64,000 bases of DNA from Marininema halotolerans (lineage in GTDB: Bacteria; Bacillota; Bacilli; Thermoactinomycetales; DSM-45169), in the NCBI RefSeq assembly GCF_900116235.1, contig NZ_FPAA01000009.1:62001-126000 (forward strand), in the 5' to 3' direction. Shown here one piece after another: positions 43,781-54,242 of this stretch. The translations under genes were made by a program, and so were the position numbers. The notes beneath the pieces are model-generated. The model searched no databases. It was not told the DNA's origin and worked only from the letters and a program-made list of their open reading frames with translations. Positions within the stretch are counted from its first letter, which is position 1; each line of letters begins with the position of its first letter.

Positions 43781-44143
43781 AAGATATTTCCTCCAATCTC
43801 TTTAACCTACCTTAGCATAATATCTTTACTTAGATTGAATGTTCTCAAGCTCTTGCGTCTCGTTATATTAGTGTTACCTATATCCATTCCGAAACCGTCT
43901 TAATCGTTACATAAACAAAAGCCCCTTATATAAGGGGCTTTTGCTACTAACCTGTTATCCCGATTCTGCTTCCTAGAGAACTTCGACATGTAGTAGATTA
44001 ATAGAGTGTAAGTCATCCTGTAGCGACATCAAAAAGACAGCGTTCCAAACACCTAATCTTCCAAACCCATATTGGATAGTGGCATGATCAATCGGTTTGA
44101 ACTACTTTGTATAATACACCGACAACTTAGATATAAATCTCAA
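43781..44143. other. Spacer between the two immunity-like genes
   Basis: 363 bases holding the terminator at 43917-43942 and otherwise no frame with a ribosome site. No residual toxin-like coding sequence was recognised in it on either strand. Confidence 0.4.
43917..43942. terminator. Terminator after immunity paralogue 1
   Basis: Perfect 12-bp stem AAAAGCCCCTTA with its complement (43917-43928 and 43931-43942). T-rich minus-strand exit (TTTTGTTTATG). Confidence 0.82.
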
Positions 44144-44452
44144 TTACTCTTCGCCGTACTTTTCAATATACTCATCCATCACCTTTTTCCAGTGGCTGAG
44201 GAGCAAAGCTTCGTTGCATTTTGCTTTGTTCATCCCCGTTCCTGCTTCCATCGTTCCACTCCAATCACCTATTATTTCAACACCTTGTGTACCACCATGT
44301 TTATTCTCAATAAACTTATGATACTCACGTACAAGGTTCTGAATCTTATAACCTTCATATTCAACCAATAATGTAATATACATCCATACACGACTTGCAT
44401 CATCATCCTCTGGATAATTATCTTCTAAAAATCGAAACAAGCGTTCATCCAT
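44144..44452 (-). CDS. Immunity-like protein, paralogue 1 (102 aa)
   Basis: Small acidic soluble protein with no signal or helix in the membrane; begins MDERLFRFLEDNYPEDDDAS and ends KKVMDEYIEKYGEE. AAGGAGGAG precedes the ATG. It starts 41 bases after the toxin-like reading frame at 44494, in the same direction, and is followed by a terminator. Position, size and acidity fit an immunity protein for that C-terminal domain (inference). Its close relative at 43472 supports repeated acquisition of such genes here. Confidence 0.75.
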   Translation of the reverse strand: MDERLFRFLEDNYPEDDDASRVWMYITLLVEYEGYKIQNLVREYHKFIENKHGGTQGVEIIGDWSGTMEAGTGMNKAKCNEALLLSHWKKVMDEYIEKYGEE

Positions 44453-44493
44453 ACGATATCTCCTCCTTCACTTTTTAGATTACCCTCTTACTA

Positions 44494-45357
44494 TTAAAAT
44501 TTGGGGTAGTGGGTATCTATATAATCCACCGTCCCATCGGGCCTGGGTATCACATACCCCTCCACTTCGATAGTCTTGCCATCCGGTCCTTTTACCTTTG
44601 AATTAAACCTCACAGGCCTGACGTCTCCCTTTACAATCATGTAAGGCAACGACCCATTCCCCTTTAAAAAGTCCGATAATGCTTGATTTCCCATGTCATC
44701 AATTTCTTTATCCGTATAGTGGTCTGGATAAACAGTTTTAGTCACTTTTTTACTGGTTTTCGACTCTACTTCAGGATCAACATCCTCTGGATTTGTGTTT
44801 CTCATATTGGGAGGGATAATTTTATTACATCTCTTTTTTTGGCTCTTACTGATATTAGGATCCTGCAGATCTTTTAATGCTTGCTTAATATTTTCATATT
44901 TCTTTCTTGTTTTGGGATCGTGTCCTACCATTTCTACTTCAACTTCCCTTACACCTGTATGTGGATTAATGGACACATTTGTAATATTATAGCCATCTTT
45001 TTGTACACGTTGCTGGAGATTTTTCTAATTATGCAATCAATTCCCATACCGTTTTCCATAGTAAGCGGATTGAGCATCTTCAGATATCTCACCATTATGG
45101 ACATGATTTCTTGTATGGCTATTCGTAAAAGTAGACGGATTCTTACTTGGAATGTTCGAAGATGAGGAGCTATGACCCGAAGCATGTGGGCATGCTTCTC
45201 CGTTGATCACAGCCAAAACCTTATCCTTTATCATTCCAGCGAAGCTCTGCTCACCGGACATTGTAAAGAGTACTCCTGCAAGTAATGCACCTAACATCAA
45301 TATAATGACATATTCTACCGTTGAACTACCTTTATTTGAAAGGGATAACGACTCCAT
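44494..45357 (-). pseudogene. Interrupted Flp-type pilin/toxin-like fusion
   Basis: One frame of 288 codons broken by two in-frame stops, TGA (45037-45039) and TAG (45025-45027). The first 106 codons give a prepilin N-terminus (SNKG|SSTVEYV, Glu at +5), a helix, the linker MIKDKVLAVINGE and a Ser/His/Asn-rich spacer. After the stops the frame stays open for ~177 codons as a basic, soluble C-terminal domain (KGDVRPVRFNSKVKGPDGKT, ending in YIDTHYPKF). I cannot assign that domain, but size, charge and the following small acidic gene fit a polymorphic toxin tip. The upstream ATG lacks a good ribosome site. It may be a decayed gene, a sequencing error, or a recoded fusion. Confidence 0.7.
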
Positions 45358-45508
45358 CGATTCATTCGTTTCACGGATTCACCATAATTGCAATCATAGA
45401 TATTGTAATGATAAGGCCAAGTGGAATAATAACAATCGATCCGAATCCCTTCAGCAAACAAACAATTCGAGGCTCTCGTAAACTTTACAAAGGTATGTCG
45501 TCACAACA

Positions 45509-45540
45509 AAAAGCACCCTTCTTCACAAAAGGGTGCTTTT
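45509..45540 (-). terminator. Terminator of lysS
   Basis: Perfect 12-bp stem AAAAGCACCCTT (45509-45520 with 45529-45540), T5 on the minus-strand exit; bidirectional in form. Confidence 0.88.
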
Positions 45541-45565
45541 TACTATCCAATTATTTACCTATAAC

Positions 45566-47125
<1,560 letters not shown>

Positions 47126-47171
47126 TCATCATTCGTTATGGGCAAAAATGAAGGACATTAGACCGATGAAA

Positions 47172-47190
47172 GCCGTCGGAGCCCGACGGC
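47172..47190 (-). terminator. Hairpin between dusB and lysS
   Basis: Perfect 8-bp GCCGTCGG stem (47172-47179 with 47183-47190), 3-base loop, short T-rich exit (TTTC). A weak terminator or attenuator before lysS. Confidence 0.6.
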
Positions 47191-47240
47191 AAGATGATAC
47201 TACTATACTACACTTTGAACCGATGGCAAACGCCTTAACC

Positions 47241-48239
47241 TTAGGCGGGTACTTCCTTTTGTTGCTCTTCCAAGCGATCGACAAAGTCACTTAATACCGT
47301 TGCCATGCCGTCCCGTGTGACTTGTTCATTCACCTGATCCTTGATCCGAGCACTGCCACGCATTCCCCGTAGATACCATGCAGCGTGTTTCCGCATTTCC
47401 CGCACCGCTACATCTTCCCCGCGCAGGGCAATCAAGCGATCCATGTGTAGGATGGCAATATCGATTTTTTCCCGTGGATTCGGCTCGGGTGCCAGCTCCC
47501 CAGTCGTCAAGTAATGAATCGTGCGATACAGCATCCAGGGATTCCCCAGTGCCGCCCGTCCGATCATCACGCCATCACAGCCCGTTGTATCAAGCATCCG
47601 CCGGGCATCTTCTGGGGTTTGAATATCGCCGTTACCAATCACGGGGATATCCACCGCTTCCTTCACTTGCCGGATAATGTCCCAATCGGCTTTTCCGGTG
47701 TACATCTGTACCCGGGTACGACCATGGAGGGAAACAGCTTGCCCCCCTGCCCGCTGAATCCGCTGGGCATTTTCCACGGCGTAGATATGTTCTTCATCCC
47801 AGCCCATCCGCATTTTTACGGTGACCGGTTTCTCTACGACATCAACAACCGCTGAAACCATCTCTTCAATCTTGTCTGGATTGAGCAGCCAACGGGCTCC
47901 AGCATCACATTTAGTGATTTTCGGTACGGGACACCCCATGTTGATATCAATAATATCTGCGTTGGTATGTTGATCAACGACTCGGGCCGCCTCCACCAAG
48001 GAATCCTTATCCCCACCAAAGATTTGGAGGGAAAGGGGTTTTTCCCGCTCATCCACATAGAGCATCTGCTTCGTCCGTTCATTTCCATGGATGATCGCCT
48101 TATCGCTTACCATCTCCGCACAAACAAGGCCCGTGCCAAATTCCTTAGCAATGAGGCGGAAGGCGGGGTTACATACTCCTGCCATCGGGGCGAGCACCAC
48201 ATTGTTTTTTGTTTCCACGGATCCAATTTTTAATTTCAT
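47241..48239 (-). CDS. dusB: tRNA-dihydrouridine synthase DusB
   Basis: FMN enzyme reducing uridines in tRNA. 332 residues; TIM barrel N-terminus ([22 protein letters not shown]), catalytic Cys in [18 protein letters not shown]/phosphate elements ([31 protein letters not shown]), helical tRNA-binding C-terminus. AAGGAGGTG precedes the ATG. It sits between folK and lysS, the order seen in Bacillus. Confidence 0.96.
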   Translation of the reverse strand: MKLKIGSVETKNNVVLAPMAGVCNPAFRLIAKEFGTGLVCAEMVSDKAIIHGNERTKQMLYVDEREKPLSLQIFGGDKDSLVEAARVVDQHTNADIIDINMGCPVPKITKCDAGARWLLNPDKIEEMVSAVVDVVEKPVTVKMRMGWDEEHIYAVENAQRIQRAGGQAVSLHGRTRVQMYTGKADWDIIRQVKEAVDIPVIGNGDIQTPEDARRMLDTTGCDGVMIGRAALGNPWMLYRTIHYLTTGELAPEPNPREKIDIAILHMDRLIALRGEDVAVREMRKHAAWYLRGMRGSARIKDQVNEQVTRDGMATVLSDFVDRLEEQQKEVPA

Positions 48240-48270
48240 CCCTCTACACCTCCTTTTTTAATCCATCCCT

Positions 48271-48822
48271 TTACATCCGATGATGCTCGGAAATCGTATC
48301 CAGGGACGCTTGAGGTTGGGGCTGCCAAGGCAACGTCCCCAAACATCGAATGTCCTCACCCGAAATCGTTTCTTCCATCCACTCGGTCACACTTTTTCTG
48401 GTGCCAGGAATGATTCTCTTTGGTACAAGGTCCGCCAGGGGAACCAAGACAAAGGAGCGATGGGTCATGCGTGGGTGGGGAACCAAAAGTCCCTCTTCTT
48501 CTATCTTTTCATCTCCATAAAGTAATAAATCCAGATCCATCGTTCGAGGACCCCAGCGTACCTCCCGCACACGATGAAGGTCTCTTTCAATCGCCAAGAG
48601 ATCATCGAGTAACGCTTGCGGTGAACGGGTGGTTTCAAGGGCCGCACATAGATTCAGAAAATCTGGCTGATCGCGTAACCCCCAGGGCTCGGTTTCATAG
48701 ACCTGGGAAATCGCCGTTACCTGGATACCTGCATGTTGGTCCAACCGTTCCAAGGCTTCCACCAGATTGGCTATGCGATCACCCAGATTGGTTCCAAGAC
48801 CAATGTACACGGTATGGGTCAT
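48271..48822 (-). CDS. folK: 2-amino-4-hydroxy-6-hydroxymethyldihydropteridine diphosphokinase
   Basis: HPPK transfers pyrophosphate from ATP to the pterin in folate synthesis. 183 residues; IGLGTNLGDR at the N-terminus, the ATP/Mg motif RWGPRTMDLDLLLYGD (two Asp), and VPHPRMTHRSFVLVPLAD. It overlaps folB by 4 bases (ATGA), and the C-terminal ~25 residues exceed the usual length slightly. Confidence 0.96.
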   Translation of the reverse strand: MTHTVYIGLGTNLGDRIANLVEALERLDQHAGIQVTAISQVYETEPWGLRDQPDFLNLCAALETTRSPQALLDDLLAIERDLHRVREVRWGPRTMDLDLLLYGDEKIEEEGLLVPHPRMTHRSFVLVPLADLVPKRIIPGTRKSVTEWMEETISGEDIRCLGTLPWQPQPQASLDTISEHHRM

Positions 48823-49178
48823 GATCGTTTCCTACGAATCTCGACACCGACGGATTCATAGTGCCCGGGAATGGGAGGATCTGGCTTGGTCACACGCACC
48901 ATCACCTCATGCAAAGGAAAGTCGGTCAGGAGACGATCAGCAATTCTCTCTGCTAAGGTTTCCACTAAAGCAAAGGTATGGTCCTCAACGATCCCCTTCA
49001 CCGCTTCATAAACCGAGGCATAATTGACTGTGCGATCAAGGTCATCCGTATCCGCCGCCGGTTTGAGATCCATCATGAGCTCAAGATCGACAAGAAAGCG
49101 CTGACCGAGGCGATTCTCTTCTGAAAAGGCCCCATGGTATGCATAGAAAGCCATCTTATTAAAAAAGATCCGATCCAT
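48819..49178 (-). CDS. folB: Dihydroneopterin aldolase
   Basis: Converts dihydroneopterin to hydroxymethyl-dihydropterin and glycolaldehyde. Family features: FYAYHGAFSEENRLGQRFLVDLEL near the start, catalytic Glu/Lys regions, and VTKPDPPIPGHYESVGVEI at the C-terminus. I start at ATG 49178 (MDRIFFNKM), 8 bases after AAAGGAG, giving 119 residues; the GTG at 49196 overlaps the ribosome site and folP. Coupled to folK. Confidence 0.95.
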   Translation of the reverse strand: MDRIFFNKMAFYAYHGAFSEENRLGQRFLVDLELMMDLKPAADTDDLDRTVNYASVYEAVKGIVEDHTFALVETLAERIADRLLTDFPLHEVMVRVTKPDPPIPGHYESVGVEIRRKRS

Positions 49179-49192
49179 TTCCCTCACTCCTT

Positions 49193-50050
49193 TCACACCA
49201 CCGCGCGTACCATCGCATCTGTCATACGGGCTACCCGTACCATCTCTTTGACATCATGAACCCGTATCAGTTGGCAACCCTTTGCAATACCAAGGGCTAC
49301 GGTTGCCCCGGTTCCCTCTACCCGTTGATGAACAGGAAGATTTAGCGTATTCCCCACCATGGATTTTCGTGACGTACCCAGTAGCACAGGATACCCAAGG
49401 GCAACAATTTGCTCGAGATGCCTCATGACAACCAGGTTTTCTTGATGGGACTTAGCGAATCCAATCCCTGGATCCAGAATGATGTTCTCATCGGCTACAC
49501 CTGCATTGCGAGCGAGGGCAACGCTCTCCAACAGTTCTTGACATACCTCGTTCATCAACTGGCGATACCCTGTCTTTACTCGATTATGCATTAAAATCAC
49601 AGGCACATTGAACTTGGCAACGACAGAGGCCATCACGGGGTCTTTCTTCATTCCCCATACATCATTGATGATGTGCGCCCCTGCCTTTACTGCTTGGCGT
49701 GCTGTCTCTGCTTTATAGGTGTCAATCGAGATGGGACAATCGATTTCTTGTGCAAGGCGTTCGATGACGGGCAAGACACGATCCAATTCCTCTTCCATCG
49801 GTACCACCTGATGTCCCGGTCGTGTGGATTCCCCGCCAACGTCAATGATATCAGCCCCTGCTTCGATCATCGCCTGGGCATGAGCCACTGCACCGTCCAG
49901 TCGATTATACTTTCCTCCATCCGAGAAGGAATCCGGAGTCAAGTTGAGGATTCCCATCACGACGGTTCGTTCATGAATGGGCAGTCGATAAGGGCCCACT
50001 TGAAAAGGGGCCCTTCGAAATTGTGATTGTGATTCCATCGATCGGTACAT
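49193..50050 (-). CDS. folP: Dihydropteroate synthase
   Basis: Condenses hydroxymethyl-dihydropterin pyrophosphate with p-aminobenzoate; the sulfonamide target. 285 residues; TIM barrel signatures GILNLTPDSFSDGGKY (with preceding VVM), IDVGGESTRPGH, ISIDTYKAETA, DPGIGFAKSHQENL and GTSRKSMVG are intact. ATG behind AAGGAG. It ends 14 bases before the folB ATG. Confidence 0.97.
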   Translation of the reverse strand: MYRSMESQSQFRRAPFQVGPYRLPIHERTVVMGILNLTPDSFSDGGKYNRLDGAVAHAQAMIEAGADIIDVGGESTRPGHQVVPMEEELDRVLPVIERLAQEIDCPISIDTYKAETARQAVKAGAHIINDVWGMKKDPVMASVVAKFNVPVILMHNRVKTGYRQLMNEVCQELLESVALARNAGVADENIILDPGIGFAKSHQENLVVMRHLEQIVALGYPVLLGTSRKSMVGNTLNLPVHQRVEGTGATVALGIAKGCQLIRVHDVKEMVRVARMTDAMVRAVV

Positions 50051-50130
50051 CGATCCTTCTCCTTCATGGCGATTCCTTTCACTTCAAAAAGAATGCCTTC
50101 CATCTGCAATTCTGCGTCCATCCTTCTTTC

Positions 50131-50715
50131 TTAACGAAGCACAACCGGACGAACGGTCTCCATAAAGTTGGCCAACATCCGCTTGCCCTCTTCCGTTAAG
50201 ATCGATTCTGGATGAAACTGCACACCCTCGAGGGGGTAATGGCGATGACGGATCGCCATGACCTCTCCTTCCGCCGTCTCAGCACTCACCTCAAATTCAG
50301 GGGGAATGCTTTTCCGATCCACGATGAGCGAGTGGTATCGATTGGCGCGAAATGGAGAGGAAAGCCCTCTAAAAAGAGTCTTCCCATCGTGATATACCGG
50401 CGAAGTTTTGCCATGCATCAGTCGTTCAGCCCGCACAACAGAACCGCCAAAAGCTTGGGCAATCGTTTGGTGCCCCAAGCAGACCCCTAATATTGGGATC
50501 TTCCCAGAGAGATGCTGAACTACGTCCAAACTGATCCCCGCTTCGTCTGGATTGCCTGGACCTGGGGAAATCAGGATCGCATCCGGGGAGCGTGCCTCAA
50601 TTTCCTCTAAGGAGATACGGTCGTTGCGATGCACCTCCATCTTCTCACCCAGCTCACCCAAATATTGCACTAAGTTATACGTAAATGAATCGTAGTTGTC
50701 GATGACTAAAATCAT
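50131..50715 (-). CDS. pabA: Aminodeoxychorismate/anthranilate synthase glutamine amidotransferase subunit
   Basis: Class I glutamine amidotransferase supplying ammonia to PabB (folate) and, in Bacillus, also TrpE. 194 residues; [18 protein letters not shown] at the start, SPGPGNP, the nucleophile Cys in ILGVCLGHQ, and the His/Glu pair in [10 protein letters not shown]. It sits upstream of folP as in Bacillus, but pabB and pabC, which flank it there, are not next to it. GAGGAG precedes the ATG. Confidence 0.95.
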   Translation of the reverse strand: MILVIDNYDSFTYNLVQYLGELGEKMEVHRNDRISLEEIEARSPDAILISPGPGNPDEAGISLDVVQHLSGKIPILGVCLGHQTIAQAFGGSVVRAERLMHGKTSPVYHDGKTLFRGLSSPFRANRYHSLIVDRKSIPPEFEVSAETAEGEVMAIRHRHYPLEGVQFHPESILTEEGKRMLANFMETVRPVVLR

Positions 50716-51140
50716 TTTTCTCGTCTCCTCTCATCTATTCTCGTCTCTGCTCTACTACAACGAGCCTTCTTACTGACTATGAACCATGCAATCTCACCTT
50801 CATATAGAAGGGGATATCCTTCCCAATAGTTTACACCAAAATCGAACCTGAAAAAAGAGTCCCCTGCTGGATAATCACTTCCAATCAGGTTTGTTGATCA
50901 TCTTATTTTTGGAAAAAGGAAGGAGGTGCCTGGGAGCAAAAAAGCGTTGCCATCAATCAATCCTGGTAAGGGAGTGCTGGGTCATCAAACCGCCCGACTT
51001 TAAGGAGTAAATTTTGTATTGGTTCAGACCCCTTCCTGGGTAAGTGATCCTATCACTTTGTATGCTCACAACATAAGATAAGATACCTGTCTCATGGAAT
51101 GTAGCAAGAAAAATGATTTTCCCAGCAAAGGAGTCGTCAA
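50716..51140. other. Intergenic region between divergent pabA and YheC/D-like gene
   Basis: 425 bases. The right end holds the sporulation-type promoter at 51055-51080. A stretch at 50932-50953 resembles 33141-33164. No reading frame with a ribosome site is seen. Confidence 0.4.
51055..51080 (+). promoter_or_regulatory. Possible sigma-K/sigma-E sporulation promoter
   Basis: CATAAGATA (51072-51080) fits the CATAnnnTA -10 of mother-cell sigma factors, with an AC-containing element 15 bases upstream (51055-51056). No convincing sigma-A pair is present. It fits a spore-associated gene downstream. Confidence 0.45.
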
Positions 51141-51905
51141 ATGGTTCAAGTCGGTTATAAGTGGGAACTGCATAAAAGGCTCATGCGCGATAAACTATTG
51201 GCTTCTACCTTGCCCGAAACCTATCTATGGAGCCCCAAAGTCATGTGGAGCATGTTCCAACGCTATCCATCTGTCATATTAAAACCCTCGGGAGGTACGG
51301 GTGGCTACGCAGTCTTTCATATCCTTCGTAAATCTCCCCACCAATACGAACTGCGCTACGGGAAAGAAAAGAAAGTGGCCAATGGAAAAGTCGCTTTGGA
51401 ACGTTTACTCCAACGTTTCATCCCTATCGGAGGGACGAAGTATCTGATTCAGAATCGAATTCCTTTAGTCAGTGTGAATCATTCACCGATTGATATTCGA
51501 TTTATGGTTCAGAGAAGACAGGTAAATAGCCCTTGGGTGATTACCGGTCACCTTGCGAAAATCGCAGGGAAGGGATACTTCATCACCAATATGGAACGAA
51601 GTCGCGGCGCCGTGATTCCTACACAGCAGGCGATTTCCTTAGCGAAGTTTGATCGTCCTGTGTCGGTGCCACAGCTTATGAAAAGTATGAGTCAAATTAG
51701 TCTCCGTGCTTCTAAAATGGTTGGCCGTTCGCCAGTATGTAAAGCAATCGGCATGGATTTAGCCCTAGATCGGCGCGGAAAGATCTGGATTATAGAAGCC
51801 AACCCACAACCCATCGCAAGTCCTGCGATCAATTTCTTTAAGCATTTAAAAGATAAGAGCATGTATCAACGGATGATTCAATTTGGTTACAACCCCAACA
51901 AATAA
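51141..51905 (+). CDS. YheC/YheD-like ATP-grasp spore protein
   Basis: 254 residues of the YheC/YheD family, found in the coat or cortex region of spores, with an ATP-grasp fold. Segments: VILKPSGGTGGYAVFHI (nucleotide-binding Lys and Gly-rich loop), QNRIPLV, PIDIRFMVQRR, WVITGHLAKIAGKGYFITN and the metal-site C-terminus GMDLALDRRGKIWIIEANPQP. The substrate is unknown. AAAGGAG precedes the ATG. Monocistronic with a sporulation-type promoter and a terminator shared with cysK. Confidence 0.87.
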   Translation: MVQVGYKWELHKRLMRDKLLASTLPETYLWSPKVMWSMFQRYPSVILKPSGGTGGYAVFHILRKSPHQYELRYGKEKKVANGKVALERLLQRFIPIGGTKYLIQNRIPLVSVNHSPIDIRFMVQRRQVNSPWVITGHLAKIAGKGYFITNMERSRGAVIPTQQAISLAKFDRPVSVPQLMKSMSQISLRASKMVGRSPVCKAIGMDLALDRRGKIWIIEANPQPIASPAINFFKHLKDKSMYQRMIQFGYNPNK

Positions 51906-51920
51906 TCACTCGTCGATTAA

Positions 51921-51947
51921 AAAAGAGAGCCCCTTAGGCTCTCTTTT
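51921..51947. terminator. Bidirectional terminator between YheC/D-like gene and cysK
   Basis: Perfect 11-bp stem AAAAGAGAGCC (51921-51931 with 51937-51947), 5-base loop, A and T runs at the ends. Confidence 0.9.
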
Positions 51948-51951
51948 CCGT

Positions 51952-52881
51952 TTATTCTTCTCCAAATTGATAAAGTTCAGTGGTTAGATAACGTTCCCCA
52001 TTGGATGGGATCACCGCAACCACCCGTTTACCGGCACCAAGCCGTCGAGCCACTTTCATCGCAGCAGCGATCGCCGCACCTGAAGAGATGCCTCCTAAAA
52101 TTCCCTCTTCCTTCGCCAAACGACGGGCCCAAGTAAAGGCTTCTTCGTTATCAATGGTTAACACTTCATCATAAATGTTGGTATCTAAGATATCCGGTGC
52201 AAAACCCGCCCCGATTCCCTGAATTTTATGGGGTCCGGGTTGTCCGCCAGAGAGAACCGGTGATGCACTCGGTTCTACAGCAATCACTTCCACCCCAGGG
52301 ATTTTTTCCTTTAGCACTTTACCGGCACCTGTGATCGTACCCCCGGTACCAATGCCCGATACAAAGGCGTCAATCTTCCCGTCCATCTGCCGAACCAACT
52401 CAGGACCCGTTGTTACCTCATGAATTTTCACGTTATCCGCGTTTTTAAATTGTTGAGGCATAAAATAATCCGGGTTCTCTGCTTGGATTTCCTCGGCCTT
52501 GGCAATGGCCCCTTTCATTCCCTCAGGCCCTGGCGTCAACACCAGCTCGGCTCCATAGGCACGTAAGAGATTGCGACGTTCCAGACTCATCGTCTCAGGC
52601 ATGACCAACAAGGCACGGTATCCCTTTGCGGCAGCCACCATCGCGAGGCCAATCCCCGTATTCCCACTTGTGGGTTCAATAATGGTAGAACCGGGTTTTA
52701 AATCCCCACGTTTTTCTGCCTCTGTAATCATGCTATAGGCAATCCGGTCCTTCACACTACTACCTGGGTTAAAGTATTCCAGCTTCAGATAGACATCTGC
52801 ATCCGCTTTCCCTACGATCCGATTTAGTTTAACGATGGGGGTTTCCCCGATCAATTGTAGGATATTATCGGCTACACGCAT
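51952..52881 (-). CDS. cysK: Cysteine synthase A (O-acetylserine sulfhydrylase)
   Basis: PLP enzyme making cysteine from O-acetylserine and sulfide. 309 residues; PLP Lys in [14 protein letters not shown], the [11 protein letters not shown] loop, [16 protein letters not shown] phosphate-binding loop, and [12 protein letters not shown] start at ATG 52881 ([15 protein letters not shown]) with GAGGAGG 7 bases upstream; the longer frame would include the promoter region. Consensus sigma-A promoter at 52934-52962. Confidence 0.97.
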   Translation of the reverse strand: MRVADNILQLIGETPIVKLNRIVGKADADVYLKLEYFNPGSSVKDRIAYSMITEAEKRGDLKPGSTIIEPTSGNTGIGLAMVAAAKGYRALLVMPETMSLERRNLLRAYGAELVLTPGPEGMKGAIAKAEEIQAENPDYFMPQQFKNADNVKIHEVTTGPELVRQMDGKIDAFVSGIGTGGTITGAGKVLKEKIPGVEVIAVEPSASPVLSGGQPGPHKIQGIGAGFAPDILDTNIYDEVLTIDNEEAFTWARRLAKEEGILGGISSGAAIAAAMKVARRLGAGKRVVAVIPSNGERYLTTELYQFGEE

Positions 52882-52933
52882 GAAAAATCCTCCTCTATAA
52901 ATAACCAAGTAGTTCGGTCGGTATATATGGTTT

Positions 52934-52962
52934 ATTGTATCCAGTAAGACCCCAATTGTCAA
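52934..52962 (-). promoter_or_regulatory. Sigma-A promoter of cysK
   Basis: Minus strand TTGACA (52957-52962), 17-base spacer, TACAAT (52934-52939). The leader between -10 and the ribosome site is AT-rich and could host a CymR-type operator, but I see no consensus match. Confidence 0.85.
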
Positions 52963-53120
52963 TCAATGCAACTTGTTCCGCGCCTTTTCCTACCTGATCG
53001 CTTGGGATTATTTTCAGGGTCGATCCCATCCTGATTATTCATCAGAGGCAGCCGATAATCATCTTTACAAAATGACAGGGAGGAAGTTAGGCTCATCCAA
53101 CACCCTAACGATGGCGGTGA

Positions 53121-54005
53121 TTACTCCACTTCCACTTCTCGCTTTAACTTTTCTAATTCCTCTTTTGAGAAGGTATACGCTTCATTGCAAAAGTGACAAA
53201 TCACTTCCGCCTGACCTTGCTCCTCAATAAGGTTCGTCAATTCTTGCGCGCCAAGGGTCTTTAACGTTGCTTCGATACGATCCTGGGAGCATTGACATTG
53301 AAAGGCGATTTCCTGACGATGGTGCATGGACCACTCATCACCCAAAATGCGATATAAAATCTCTTCGGCTCTAGCACCGGCCTGCATCTGTTGAGTCACC
53401 GAGGGCATCCCTTGAATTCGCTTTTCCAACTCGTTGATTAACGCATCATCTGCTCCAGGCATCATTTGCAGGATAAAACCACCTGCCTGGAGGATCGATG
53501 CATCCCGATCAACCAGTACACCTACACCCACCGCGGAGGGAATTTGTTCGGATACCGTAAGATAATACGTAAAGTCATCCCCCAACTCCCCAGACACCAG
53601 GTGAACACTTCCACGATAAGGATCCTTTAATCCCAGATCCTGAATGATGTTTAAGCTACCTTGTCCAACCCCTCCAGCAACATCCAGTTTGCCCACGCTG
53701 TTTAACGGGAGATCGACAGCAGGATTATCTACATATCCCCGGACATGTCCTTGTGCATCCGCATCGACTACGATCTGACCAAGAGGACCATCCCCTGTCA
53801 CCTGGATCGTCAATCGATCCGTTGGGTTTTTCATCATCATCGCCATCATTGCCCCAGCCGTGGCTGTTCGACCCAGTGCAGCACTCGCTACTGGCCACGT
53901 CTGATGTCGCCGTTGCAACTCGCTAACCAACTCGGTCGTTACCGCTGCAAAAGCACGTACTTGTCCATCAAATGCTGTACCACGAATCACATAATCGTTA
54001 CTCAT
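53121..54005 (-). CDS. hslO: Redox-regulated chaperone Hsp33
   Basis: Holdase activated by oxidation. 294 residues; N-terminal Hsp33 domain (GRTATAGAMMAMMMKN, GDGPLGQIVVDADAQGHVRGYV) and C-terminal redox switch with the four zinc Cys (QCQCSQDRIE and CHFC). Order coaX-hslO-cysK as in Bacillus; the intervening parvulin-like gene of B. subtilis is missing. Confidence 0.96.
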   Translation of the reverse strand: MSNDYVIRGTAFDGQVRAFAAVTTELVSELQRRHQTWPVASAALGRTATAGAMMAMMMKNPTDRLTIQVTGDGPLGQIVVDADAQGHVRGYVDNPAVDLPLNSVGKLDVAGGVGQGSLNIIQDLGLKDPYRGSVHLVSGELGDDFTYYLTVSEQIPSAVGVGVLVDRDASILQAGGFILQMMPGADDALINELEKRIQGMPSVTQQMQAGARAEEILYRILGDEWSMHHRQEIAFQCQCSQDRIEATLKTLGAQELTNLIEEQGQAEVICHFCNEAYTFSKEELEKLKREVEVE

Positions 54006-54242
54006 AACCTACCCTACCTTCTTTGTTATAAACCTCTACTTATCATCCATTCCCTTTGAAAAATACTTCCCCATACACCAACGAATTGATTCTACACTCA
54101 ACAAAATCAATTTCATTTCGAAAAGCCATTGAAGGACCGCCGTTTGGCACCAAATGGATCGTTCTTATGATCTCCATCGTGTTTGCAATTGTGCAAGAGG
54201 GGTACATTTTCTTTCAAAGGCAATCGTTTTTACTTAGAAAGA

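Noticed and set aside
45381-45480. Hydrophobic minus-strand frame (about 28 codons, one helix) just upstream of the interrupted pilin fusion
   Set aside because: No start codon with a ribosome site; possibly a remnant of a lost membrane protein. Too weak to call.
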